Origin: an uncultured Balneola sp. | Lineage (GTDB): Bacteria; Bacteroidota; Rhodothermia; Balneolales; Balneolaceae | Assembly: GCA_902529365.1 (NCBI GenBank) | Contig: CABZWK010000001.1 | Location: 62,001 to 126,000, forward strand | Length of the DNA: 64,000 bases | Direction: 5' to 3' | In this document: in pieces, positions 36,201 to 43,978 of the stretch | Layout: the number at the start of each line of letters is the position of its first letter | Position numbering within the stretch: position 1 is the stretch's first letter | The notes under the pieces: generated by a model | The model's database searches: none | Seen by the model: only the letters and a program-made list of their open reading frames with translations | What the model was told of the DNA's origin: nothing | Position numbers and translations under genes: made by a program

Positions 36201-38421
36201 TATAAAAAGTGAACAATCGTTTAAAGTTTCCTACGTGTCATTTGATGTGATCAAGGGAGTCGAATATGTTGACGCCATTTCTAAAATTGACGATGAAATA
36301 AATCAACAGATTGCACTAGGGACCATTACCATACCTGATGGCATTCAATTAAGTTTCAAAGGTAACTTCGAAAACCAGCTTCGAGCTGAAAAACGACTCA
36401 AAGTACTCGTCCCAATAACGCTCGTCATCATCTTTCTTATTCTATACATCCAATTTAAGTCAGCTGCTGTAAGCCTGATGATTTTTAGTGGAGTATTCGT
36501 AGCTTGGGCGGGTGGATTTATTTTATTGGGATTCTTCGCTAGTGATTTTTTTAGTAGTGTTTCCTTTTTTGGATTTAATAGCCTGCAGGAACTTTTTGGT
36601 ATTGAGGCGGTTGCATTAAGTATTGCCGTTTGGGTTGGCTTTTTAGCCTTATTTGGAATTGCTACTGATGGTGGAGTTGTTATGGCCACCTATTTACAAC
36701 AACGATTTAAAGAGTTCCATCAAGAAAACCAAAATGAGTGGGAGCAAGTGGCTAATAAGCCTGAGCTAGTAGCAACTCATATTCAAAATCTTAGAAATTT
36801 AGGGGTTGAAGCAGCTACTAAACGAATTAGACCAACCATGTTGACCACAGCAACCACTATTTTTGCTTTGCTACCTTTATTTAGTTCAATGGGTAAAGGA
36901 TCGGAAATTATGGTTCCAATGGCTATTCCAACATTAGGGGGTATGTTTGTCCAAATAATCACGCTTTTTGTAGTACCACTCTTATTTATTTGGAGAGAAG
37001 AACGAAGGGTTAATAGTTCATTTAAGGACTATGCTCCCACACAAGAGACTTCCACAAAAAAGACTTTACCTCGGAAAACCCCGCCCCCTGCCCTATTCAT
37101 TGTGTGTATGCTAGGTATAGTTGGAGTTGGAATTACACCTGAATCTAGCCTCCAAGCGCAGAATACCTTGAATACGTATAAACTAGAAGCTCTTAGTAGT
37201 CATCCTAATTTGTTGTCAAAATGGAATGAAATTGCCACATCAGAATTTCAAGCTCGTTCTATCGGGATCATGGATCCTACGGTCTCTATCGGGGTGTTCG
37301 CTGTTCCTATAGAAACAGCCTTGGGTGCCCAGACGGCCCGAATATCAATCAACCAGAGTATACCTCTTCCTAATTCACTGAAGCTTCAACGATTGACTCT
37401 TGAAGCACTGATTGAGGTTAGGGAATTCGGGTATCTTGAGGAGGCTGAACGTCATTTTCTCGAAATGGATAAAGAATGGGCTTCTATCTACACGGAAACG
37501 ATGAGAATTAAGTTTTTAGACCAACAATTAGATGTCTTAAATGAGTTAACTCAACTACTAACCACCTTCAATAGTGAAGGCTATTCAACCAACAGAAAGA
37601 TTTTAGAGATTGAACTGCAAGAGAAAACACTCGATCAGCAGCTAGAAGAGGCTTTTTTGGTTAGATCTCAACATGTTTGGAATTTTAATAGGCTCCGAAA
37701 TGCGTCCATTACTGATTCGCTGATCTATCCAGATAGGCTGGAAACTAATGTTGATTTGGGTGATGTAGTTGATGGCTTTGAATCCCAAGCTGAATGGACC
37801 TATTCAACGAACCATAATGGGACTTCAAAGGACGATGTTTCCAGTGCAATTCATCAGCTAAATAGCCCCGGGATACAGAGATTACAAGCTATAGTAGAAT
37901 CAAAAAAAATGGAACTATACTCAGCTGAATTGAGTCGCTACCCAAGCATTGGAGTCGGGCTAGACTATATAAGTATTGCAGAAAAGCCTGGCCAAGTTAG
38001 CATTCAGAATAATGGTAAAGATGCTGTTCTTGCAAAAGTTTCATTTAGTCTTCCAATAGCCCAAAAGAGAAAAAGAGCAGCTATTCAATCGAAAGCATCT
38101 GAATTATCCGTAAGCGATTACCGATTACAAGCGCACCTAATTGAAATAAATACGGCACTTGAACAATGGAATACTAGCCTCGAGATTAATGAAATACAAC
38201 AAACCAAAATAGCTGATCAAATGGCCATTATCGACGAATTACTTTCTTTAGAGCAACAAGCTATAGAGGCAGAACAAGGAGACTTAAGTAGATATTTTGA
38301 GTATTTGAACACAAAACTACGCCTCAAAACAGAATTACTCCAACATCAGGAGAATGAATTTTTAACCAAAATGATGGCTCAAAGTGTATTGAGTCCGCTA
38401 TCAATAGAATTTATTAAGTAA
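33289..38421 (+). CDS. CusA-type copper/silver RND efflux pump fused to a TolC/CusC-type outer-membrane factor
   Basis: This 1710-residue protein is two proteins in one. Residues 1 to about 1250 are a heavy-metal RND pump (GENQQIVYTEWQGQSPEDIE, IEDQITYPL, transmembrane core with GTVVDMGVI near 425, TDGGVVMATY near 1126). The three copper/silver methionines of CusA have counterparts at M718 (FLFMPTTTP), M768 (PISMFEN) and M829 (LLMLQTG); the first two are 50 residues apart, as in CusA. After a proline-rich linker comes a signal-peptide-like stretch at about 1267-1291 (ALFIVCMLGIVGVG ... LQAQ), then about 420 residues of helical outer-membrane-factor sequence like CusC. It should export Cu(I)/Ag(I) from periplasm or cytoplasm across the envelope with the CusB-type gene that follows 21 bases later. 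Confidence 0.88.
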   Translation: MFNRYYRFALEQPLLSLGIFLLLLFWGLSVAPFNWNLSFESDSIPVDAIPDLGENQQIVYTEWQGQSPEDIEDQITYPLSNYFLTLPGVKDVRGLSITGRSTLYIIFDEDVDFYWSRSRIIEKINSLPSGFLPENAKPALGPDATGLGQIFWYYLEGLDDSGEEVGGWDLDERRTLQDYYIKPSLSSVPGVSEVASIGGFVKEFQVDVHPTLLEQYQLSTKDVLNAIIKAQAEGGLRTLEYNQVEYLLRGNGSIEDLNDLEWIPVRVVEQTPLYLKDIANITYGPAERRGVLDVSGKESVGGVVVAQYGANPKKVIKAVQQKIDELSPSLPKRVLATGEASQLKIIPFYNRSELIEETILTLESALLLQILITIAIVLLILRRLRIALLISLMLPVSVLLTFIAMKLGGVDANIVALSGIAIAIGTVVDMGVILTDTIIQHIDQEDNDAQESPEHSSGLHFLEKRLQLVISATNEVAGAIITAITTTIVSFLPVFLMINAEGKLFQPLAYTKTFVLAASILVALFLLPVLAYLLFGQLESRLNAQKNNTNSFFYRYIINPIQQINTDHRLTKLVNELNYKHFHDTSLILIILLVLGYLTRSWLPLGPEVSVLLQWIFLSGLLLVLIGSVLKIITYYPTWLAWSFSNKKTFISLPIGLVLFGLFIWLGFAKISVIPTSLAQAIGIDISKTDWWSTLDREYPGLATEFMPSLDEGAFLFMPTTTPSAGVEQNVALLQFLDRAVADIPEIDKVVGKLGRVESALDPAPISMFENIITYKSEYSYDISGNRTRQWREHIKSPDDIWNEIVRQTQHPALTSAPKLQPIETRLLMLQTGLRAPVGIRIQGEDIAEIQEVGRQLEKVLTNLYYVNSTTVFAERNASKPYIDIEWNHEKLARYGMSVSEAQSWAQIALAGKETGTVILGRERFSIRLRFAKDVRQSPESIKNLRLDTPQGARVPLYELAKVEFRLGPQAIKSEQSFKVSYVSFDVIKGVEYVDAISKIDDEINQQIALGTITIPDGIQLSFKGNFENQLRAEKRLKVLVPITLVIIFLILYIQFKSAAVSLMIFSGVFVAWAGGFILLGFFASDFFSSVSFFGFNSLQELFGIEAVALSIAVWVGFLALFGIATDGGVVMATYLQQRFKEFHQENQNEWEQVANKPELVATHIQNLRNLGVEAATKRIRPTMLTTATTIFALLPLFSSMGKGSEIMVPMAIPTLGGMFVQIITLFVVPLLFIWREERRVNSSFKDYAPTQETSTKKTLPRKTPPPALFIVCMLGIVGVGITPESSLQAQNTLNTYKLEALSSHPNLLSKWNEIATSEFQARSIGIMDPTVSIGVFAVPIETALGAQTARISINQSIPLPNSLKLQRLTLEALIEVREFGYLEEAERHFLEMDKEWASIYTETMRIKFLDQQLDVLNELTQLLTTFNSEGYSTNRKILEIELQEKTLDQQLEEAFLVRSQHVWNFNRLRNASITDSLIYPDRLETNVDLGDVVDGFESQAEWTYSTNHNGTSKDDVSSAIHQLNSPGIQRLQAIVESKKMELYSAELSRYPSIGVGLDYISIAEKPGQVSIQNNGKDAVLAKVSFSLPIAQKRKRAAIQSKASELSVSDYRLQAHLIEINTALEQWNTSLEINEIQQTKIADQMAIIDELLSLEQQAIEAEQGDLSRYFEYLNTKLRLKTELLQHQENEFLTKMMAQSVLSPLSIEFIK

Positions 38422-38442
38422 CATAATCTCAACTTTACACTT

Positions 38443-40224
38443 ATGAAGAAACAAAAATACCTAAGCTATATACTCTTTTTTGTCTTGCTTATTTTTCAAG
38501 CTTGTGGTGAAGCTGACGCGCCCTTGCCAAATAATACAAAGGAGAATCACGATGCTGAACTCTATGATCATTCAGAATCGACTGAGACCTATTATTGCAG
38601 TATGCACCCTGAGGTTCGACAGACAGAACCTGGAAATTGCCCTATTTGTGGAATGGATTTAATTCTAGATCAAAGTACTGCCACTGATAGTGCACAAACA
38701 GCTCTAGGACATACTAATTCGTTACACCTAAGCCGTTCTGTGAATGAAAATATAGGCCTACAAACAGTCCAAGTTGAATCTGGTTTAGTCAATCTCGAGA
38801 TACAATTGACTGGAAAAATAGAACTAGATCCAACAAAATCGGTACGAATGTCGACCTATATTGCAGGAAGGATTGATCAACTTCTTGTCAATTTTGAAGG
38901 GGCATATGTTGAAAAGGGACAGGTTGTGGCTACACTATACTCTCCACAAATGATTACCGCCCAGCAGGAATTTCTCACACTTATTGAAAATAATCCCTCA
39001 AGGGTCAATTTGATTGAGTCTGCACAAACTAAATTAGAACGTTTAGGTTTTAATGAAGAGGATATTTCTAAGATAAAACAGACAAAAAGGCCTATGATAA
39101 ACATCGAACTCAGGGCACCAGCTAGTGGCTATGTGCATGGCCTTAACGTACTACCAGAGCAATATATAAATCAGGGTGAAGCGTTATTTTCAATCAATGA
39201 TCATCGTAAGGTATGGCTTGTGTTAGATGCCTACGAACATCAGCTGCCCTACCTCCAGACCGGACAAGAAATTCAATGGAAATTATTTCATAAAGTACGT
39301 ACCAATGGTATCGGAGCACCTACGAGAGGTTTGATCGAATATATCGATCCTCAACTTGATCCAGAGCTATTCACTGCTAAAGTGAGAATTACATTGGAAA
39401 ATAAAGGTATGAAACTACGCCCCAACCAATTGTTATCGGGTAATTTAGTAGTACCATATAACTCGTCCGAGGTAATATATATTCCAAGATCTGCTGTTTT
39501 ATGGACGGGTGAGCGTAGCTTTGTGTATTTAGTAGTGGAAACAGATGCTGGATCTTTTTATGAGTTGCGACCTATTTATTTAGGCCCTGAAATAGGGGAA
39601 TTAGTGGTGGTTCATTCTGGTATAAATAAAGGAGATTTGATAGTGAGTGCGGGCACCTTTGTTATTGACGCTGCTTCCCAATTAAAAGGCTTAGACAACA
39701 TGGCTCAACAAAGCCATTCTGATGCATCATCAGAAATCAATATCCCTCCAGAAATGGGGATGTTAACTCATACCAGCACGAACCGTAGTACCTCCTACAT
39801 TAAAATACCGCAGAGTGCTGAAATAGATTCTTCCTTAGCCCTTTATCTTGAAATTAAAAACGGACTCATTGCAGGTGACTTTAATGCTATTGCAGGGAAA
39901 ATGAACACCCTATCAACTATGATAAAAAACTGGATACCAGAATTATCGGAAGATATTTCAACTTTAAAGCTTCTATCCCAAACAGCTCAAACTCTTGCTG
40001 GTTCGACCAATGTTACAACTTCTCGGACTTATTTTGTTGCATTTTCGCGACTTTACATTGACTTTATGAAAGGGCTTGATCATGATGATGTACTATTTGT
40101 CCAATTTTGTCCAATGGCAAATGAAGGTAAAGGTGCTTATTGGTTAAGCCTAGAACAAGAAATTAAAAATCCCTACTATGGAGCTATGATGCTTCGTTGT
40201 GGAGAGACCATTGAACGAATATAA
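38443..40224 (+). CDS. CusB-type RND periplasmic adaptor lipoprotein with heavy-metal-binding motif and DUF3347
   Basis: This 593-residue protein has a lipoprotein signal with cysteine 21 (IFQACGE). A heavy-metal-binding segment follows at residues 51-75 (YCSMHPEV...GNCPICGMDL). The membrane-fusion core runs from about 95 to 420 (LTGKIELDPTKSVRMST, GAYVEKGQVVATLYSPQM, LRPNQLLSGNLVVP). A C-terminal DUF3347 domain spans about 462-593, with FCPMANEGKGAYWLS, a Cys-Met-rich site. The adaptor links the RND pump to the outer-membrane factor and may hand copper to it. It begins 21 bases after the pump gene and ends 33 bases before the CDCC lipoprotein, so the three form one unit. Confidence 0.92.
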   Translation: MKKQKYLSYILFFVLLIFQACGEADAPLPNNTKENHDAELYDHSESTETYYCSMHPEVRQTEPGNCPICGMDLILDQSTATDSAQTALGHTNSLHLSRSVNENIGLQTVQVESGLVNLEIQLTGKIELDPTKSVRMSTYIAGRIDQLLVNFEGAYVEKGQVVATLYSPQMITAQQEFLTLIENNPSRVNLIESAQTKLERLGFNEEDISKIKQTKRPMINIELRAPASGYVHGLNVLPEQYINQGEALFSINDHRKVWLVLDAYEHQLPYLQTGQEIQWKLFHKVRTNGIGAPTRGLIEYIDPQLDPELFTAKVRITLENKGMKLRPNQLLSGNLVVPYNSSEVIYIPRSAVLWTGERSFVYLVVETDAGSFYELRPIYLGPEIGELVVVHSGINKGDLIVSAGTFVIDAASQLKGLDNMAQQSHSDASSEINIPPEMGMLTHTSTNRSTSYIKIPQSAEIDSSLALYLEIKNGLIAGDFNAIAGKMNTLSTMIKNWIPELSEDISTLKLLSQTAQTLAGSTNVTTSRTYFVAFSRLYIDFMKGLDHDDVLFVQFCPMANEGKGAYWLSLEQEIKNPYYGAMMLRCGETIERI

Positions 40225-40257
40225 ATTTTTACTTAGCCATAATCGGAGATTCTCCCT

Positions 40258-41580
40258 ATGAAACAGTTCAAACGCTACAGCCAAGTTGCCCTTTTAAATA
40301 TATTTCTAATGAGCTTTTTGGGATGTTCTAATACTTCTACAGAGCAGGTATCTATTGACAACCCCAGTTCCCTAAACAGTACCTTTCCGCGTCTATTTAC
40401 GGATAATACTGGTACAGTTCACATGAGTTGGATTCACAAGATAGGTGAGGTAGCAGAGCTACGTATAGCTACCTTAACACCGCCGAGTAATACAGATTAT
40501 ACCGACGGCCTTGAGTGGTCTTCTTATAATTCAGTGGCAAAATCGGATGATTGGTTTGTCAACTGGGCCGATTTTCCTTCCATAATTGGATTGAACGGCG
40601 CTCCTATGGCCGCTCACTGGTTAGATAAAGTGCCTGGATCACCCTATTCCTATCACGTAACCATTCAACCCATACAAGATAAATTTACGACCCAAATAAC
40701 TGATCAGGCCAACGGAAAAAATGCTCAGGTAGAATTTATACATGCAGCTTTTGTACCCCATACAGATAATACCAACACAGAACATGGATTTGTAAGTATG
40801 CAACCTATGGATAGCTCTACATTTTATGCGATCTGGTTAGACGGCCGAAATACTGGTGGTATGGATCATGACGAACATTCAATGGATTCCGATCATTTAG
40901 ATTCAAAATTAGCCACTGCCATGACTCTTAGAGGCGCATTACTGGGTAGGGATGGGAAAATTATTGAATCGCATCTAATCGACAATGCCGTTTGTGACTG
41001 TTGCAATACATCCTTAGTAAAAACAGACCGTGGCTTAATAGGCGCCTACCGAAATAGGAGCAGTGACGAAATACGAGATCTCTACGTCTCTAGATATGAA
41101 AATGGTGTTTGGGATACTCCTAATACGGTACATAATGACGGTTGGCAAATCGCAGCCTGCCCAGTCAATGGCCCCCAACTTGCTTTCCATTCCGGCGTTA
41201 CAGCTGCTTTATGGTTTACTGGAGCAGATAATATTCCTAGAGTTAAACTGGCATTCTCCAATGATTACGGAAAAAACTTTAATGACGCTATTTTACTATC
41301 GGAAAACCAACCTTTAGGCCGTGTGGACATTGTAATGCATAATGAACAGTCGGCTTGGGTTAGCTACGTTGAACGACACGAAGATGGAGCTAAATTGCAC
41401 ATTAAGCAGGTAATGCGAAACGGATCTATCGCACAAGCCATAATTTTAGATGATATGGAAGCTTCCAGAAGCAGTGGGTTCCCTCAACTTACCTCCTTTG
41501 GCGATGGGTTGCTCGTAGCTTGGACCGAAATAGGCGAACGAGCGTCAACTATACGAACTTCATACATCAAAGGTCTTTAG
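40258..41580 (+). CDS. Lipoprotein with sialidase/BNR-like repeats and a CDCC motif, in the copper locus
   Basis: This 440-residue protein has a lipobox cysteine at residue 23 (SFLGCSN) and repeated beta-propeller-like strands (FPRLFTDNTGTVHMSWIH, ENGVWDTPNTVHNDGW, SGFPQLTSFGDGLLVAWTE). C246, C248 and C249 form a CDCC motif (AVCDCCNT), and C-rich AACPVN follows. Histidine/Asp/Met-rich MDHDEHSMDSDH occurs near 202-213. It resembles proteins labelled exo-alpha-sialidase, but no sialidase catalytic residues are clear. Location and metal-type side chains suggest a copper-binding outer-membrane or periplasmic lipoprotein. It overlaps the convergent rmuC gene by 14 bases. Confidence 0.68.
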   Translation: MKQFKRYSQVALLNIFLMSFLGCSNTSTEQVSIDNPSSLNSTFPRLFTDNTGTVHMSWIHKIGEVAELRIATLTPPSNTDYTDGLEWSSYNSVAKSDDWFVNWADFPSIIGLNGAPMAAHWLDKVPGSPYSYHVTIQPIQDKFTTQITDQANGKNAQVEFIHAAFVPHTDNTNTEHGFVSMQPMDSSTFYAIWLDGRNTGGMDHDEHSMDSDHLDSKLATAMTLRGALLGRDGKIIESHLIDNAVCDCCNTSLVKTDRGLIGAYRNRSSDEIRDLYVSRYENGVWDTPNTVHNDGWQIAACPVNGPQLAFHSGVTAALWFTGADNIPRVKLAFSNDYGKNFNDAILLSENQPLGRVDIVMHNEQSAWVSYVERHEDGAKLHIKQVMRNGSIAQAIILDDMEASRSSGFPQLTSFGDGLLVAWTEIGERASTIRTSYIKGL

Positions 41581-42913
41581 AAGATCCCTCACTCTGTAAA
41601 CCCTTACTGGTTGATGCAACTGGAAGCGTCTTTATAGGTTCCTCAAGTTGAGCAATATCTTGTAGTTTACGCTCTAATACATTAGTACGTGTACTTCGTA
41701 AGGTTTGTAGCGATTTATGGGCTTTAACAAAATCACTATCAACTTTTTCAAGATGTGCGGCAAACTTACCAAACTCTATCTTAACCGATTCTAAAATTTT
41801 CCACACCTCACTACTTCGTTTTTGAACTTGTAGTGTACGGAAGCCCATGTGCAAACTATTAAGTAAAGCTGAAAGAGTCGTTGGCCCAGTTATAGTAATT
41901 CTATACTTACGCTGTAGCGATTCAAATAGACCTGGATGTCGTAATACTTCCGCATATAAGCTTTCAATGGGTAAAAATAAAATCGCAAAATCAGTCGTGT
42001 AAGGCGGATTCACATATTTCTCAGAAATATCCTTAGCAAATCCTTCTAATGTCTTAAGCAGTATTTTCTGAGCCTGCTCTATTTCTTTAGAATTCCCATT
42101 CTCATACGAATTAAGGAGTACCTCATAACTCTGAATAGGAAATTTTGAGTCTATGGGCATCCAAACGGGTTCATTTGAATTCTTCCCAGGTAATTTAACC
42201 GCAAACTCTACGTGCCCCTGACTATCTTTTTTGGTTGCCACATTCTTAGCATATTGATCAGGTGTAAGCAGCTGTTCAAGTATATTTTCCAACTGATACT
42301 CCCCTAACACACCTCTGGTTTTTACATTATCTAACACTTTCTTTAAATCCCCTACTCCAGTGGCAAGTTGCTGCATCTCACCTAGACCTTTATGAACTAA
42401 TTCTAGGCGCTCAGATACCAATTTAAACGATTCACCTAAACGTTTTTGCAGGGTTTCCTCTAATTTTTCATCCACTGTTTTTCGCATTTCCTCAAGTCGT
42501 TTCGAATTGTCCTCACGTATTTCCTTGAGCTGATCTTCCACAGATTCTTTTACCTCTTTAATTCTTTTTTCTGCATCTTCGTTGAGTTTTTCCTGCTTTA
42601 CAATCACTTCAGCCAGTTTGTCTCGGAGTAGATTACTTTGGTCATTTACCGTTTGTTTTTGAGTCGCCTCAAACTTATCTAGTTTTGCCTCTAGCTCGGA
42701 ACGTTGAACTTGAGCGGCTTGAGCATTCTCGGTTCGTATCCTAGAAAATTCATCCCTTAATGTTTTTTCATACGATTGTAATTTCTCAAGCATAGGTTTA
42801 TGAAACAGGTCAGAATCCAAGGCATAACTCTTCTTAAACAATCTCCAAATGAATAAGAAGGTAAGCAGTTGTAGCAGTAATAGTGGTATAAATAGATAGA
42901 TACTTAAATCCAT
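41567..42913 (-). CDS. rmuC: DNA recombination protein RmuC
   Basis: The 448-residue protein from the ATG at 42913 has one N-terminal membrane helix (MDLSIYLFIPLLLLQLLTFLF), a long coiled coil at about 25-190, and the RmuC domain with DLKKVLDNVKTRGVLGEYQLE, WMPIDSKFP, and LLNSLHMGFRTLQ. RmuC limits inversions at short inverted repeats. I prefer 42913 over an in-frame ATG at 42955, because a -7-like element at 42953-42960 covers the latter. It overlaps the convergent CDCC lipoprotein gene. Confidence 0.92.
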   Translation of the reverse strand: MDLSIYLFIPLLLLQLLTFLFIWRLFKKSYALDSDLFHKPMLEKLQSYEKTLRDEFSRIRTENAQAAQVQRSELEAKLDKFEATQKQTVNDQSNLLRDKLAEVIVKQEKLNEDAEKRIKEVKESVEDQLKEIREDNSKRLEEMRKTVDEKLEETLQKRLGESFKLVSERLELVHKGLGEMQQLATGVGDLKKVLDNVKTRGVLGEYQLENILEQLLTPDQYAKNVATKKDSQGHVEFAVKLPGKNSNEPVWMPIDSKFPIQSYEVLLNSYENGNSKEIEQAQKILLKTLEGFAKDISEKYVNPPYTTDFAILFLPIESLYAEVLRHPGLFESLQRKYRITITGPTTLSALLNSLHMGFRTLQVQKRSSEVWKILESVKIEFGKFAAHLEKVDSDFVKAHKSLQTLRSTRTNVLERKLQDIAQLEEPIKTLPVASTSKGLQSEGSSKDL

Positions 42914-42952
42914 AGAAGATGGTTTGATGGTTGACTTATTCAGAGTTACTAA

Positions 42953-42960
42953 CAAATGTA
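42953..42960 (-). promoter_or_regulatory. Candidate -7 element (TACATTTG) for rmuC
   Basis: The minus strand reads TACATTTG, a full TAnnTTTG match, 40 bases before the rmuC ATG at 42913. A TTG lies only 14 bases further upstream, shorter than the usual spacer. It overlaps the alternative upstream start and so supports the shorter protein. Confidence 0.4.
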
Positions 42961-43075
42961 CACAGAGACTATGCCAATTTCTGTCATCCTTGTGATAAGT
43001 ATTTTATTTTGTACTTTCATCTAATCACATTTATATCAAGTAAATTTATATGAATTGCATAAAAATATTATCGAA

Positions 43076-43852
43076 ATGTTCAATATAGATACCAATTTAA
43101 AAAAAGAGCTTTGGTTTCTAGTGCGTTTATTTGTGCTGAGTTTTGTTGGAACCACCATCTTATTCTGGGCAGCTGAGCAGGGTAAAAATGAAATAGATAA
43201 CTTTAATGATGTTATTTGGTGGTGGGTTGTCACATCAACAACTGTAGGCTATGGTGATATTACTCCAAGTACCAATTTAGGGCGATTCGCAGGTGTTATT
43301 GCTATTGTTATAGGTATTTTTGGATATACTCATACCATTTCACTCATTCTTGAGTGGGTCAAAAAACGATTTTCCCAAGAAGAAAATGGCTTATTACCCT
43401 ACAAAGGAAAAAATCATATTGTCATTTGTGAATATACAGCCTATGCAGATGAGTTAATCCATGCCATTAGGAGATATGAAAAAACTAAGGATATAGATCG
43501 AGTAGTAATTGGTTCCCTCGTTGAAACCCGACCTTACCCGGATTGTCACTTCATAAGAGGAGTGCCCGTAAGCCCTGATGTACAAATAAAAGCTAACATT
43601 AAAGAAGCCTCTGCCATTTTTGTTTTTGAAAATATCCGTTTTACCGATCCCGATGTAAAAACATTACATGTCGTTAGCCGTATCATGCGAAAAAATATAC
43701 ATGCACCTATCTATGTTGAATTAATCAATCCTGAACATCCTTTAATAAAACATTTACCTAGAACCATCATACCTATGAAAAGTCAAGATATACTTCATGC
43801 AATACTAGTAAATGAAGGTTTTGATATTCAGAGGTATTGGAAAGAAAAATAA
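43076..43852 (+). CDS. Two-helix potassium channel with RCK-like C-terminal domain
   Basis: This 258-residue protein from ATG 43076 (a TTG at 43055 is an alternative) has two membrane helices, the selectivity-filter motif TTVGYGD near residues 58-64, then an RCK/TrkA-N-like domain (HIVICEYTAYADELIHAI). The usual Rossmann glycine is replaced in ICEYTAY, so nucleotide binding may be lost. It should act as an inner-membrane K+ channel gated by ligand or unknown signal. It is divergent from rmuC. Confidence 0.88.
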   Translation: MFNIDTNLKKELWFLVRLFVLSFVGTTILFWAAEQGKNEIDNFNDVIWWWVVTSTTVGYGDITPSTNLGRFAGVIAIVIGIFGYTHTISLILEWVKKRFSQEENGLLPYKGKNHIVICEYTAYADELIHAIRRYEKTKDIDRVVIGSLVETRPYPDCHFIRGVPVSPDVQIKANIKEASAIFVFENIRFTDPDVKTLHVVSRIMRKNIHAPIYVELINPEHPLIKHLPRTIIPMKSQDILHAILVNEGFDIQRYWKEK

Positions 43853-43874
43853 CATACTTTGCTTGTCCTGTAAG

Positions 43875-43914
43875 CTGATTTAGTATTATTCTAAAAGACT
43901 AAATCAGATAATAC
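43875..43914 (+). other. Inverted repeat with possible second pairing between K+ channel and sugar porter
   Basis: CTGATTTAG at 43875-43883 is a perfect complement of CTAAATCAG at 43899-43907, with a 15-base loop. The loop's GTATTAT could also pair with ATAATAC at 43908-43914, an H-type pseudoknot geometry. No T-run follows. It may be a terminator-like hairpin for the channel gene or leader structure for the sugar porter. Confidence 0.4.
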
Positions 43915-43978
43915 CTACATGTCTACCCCTTATATTACGTAGATGTAACTCTCACTAACCAATAAATAACGTTCTATT

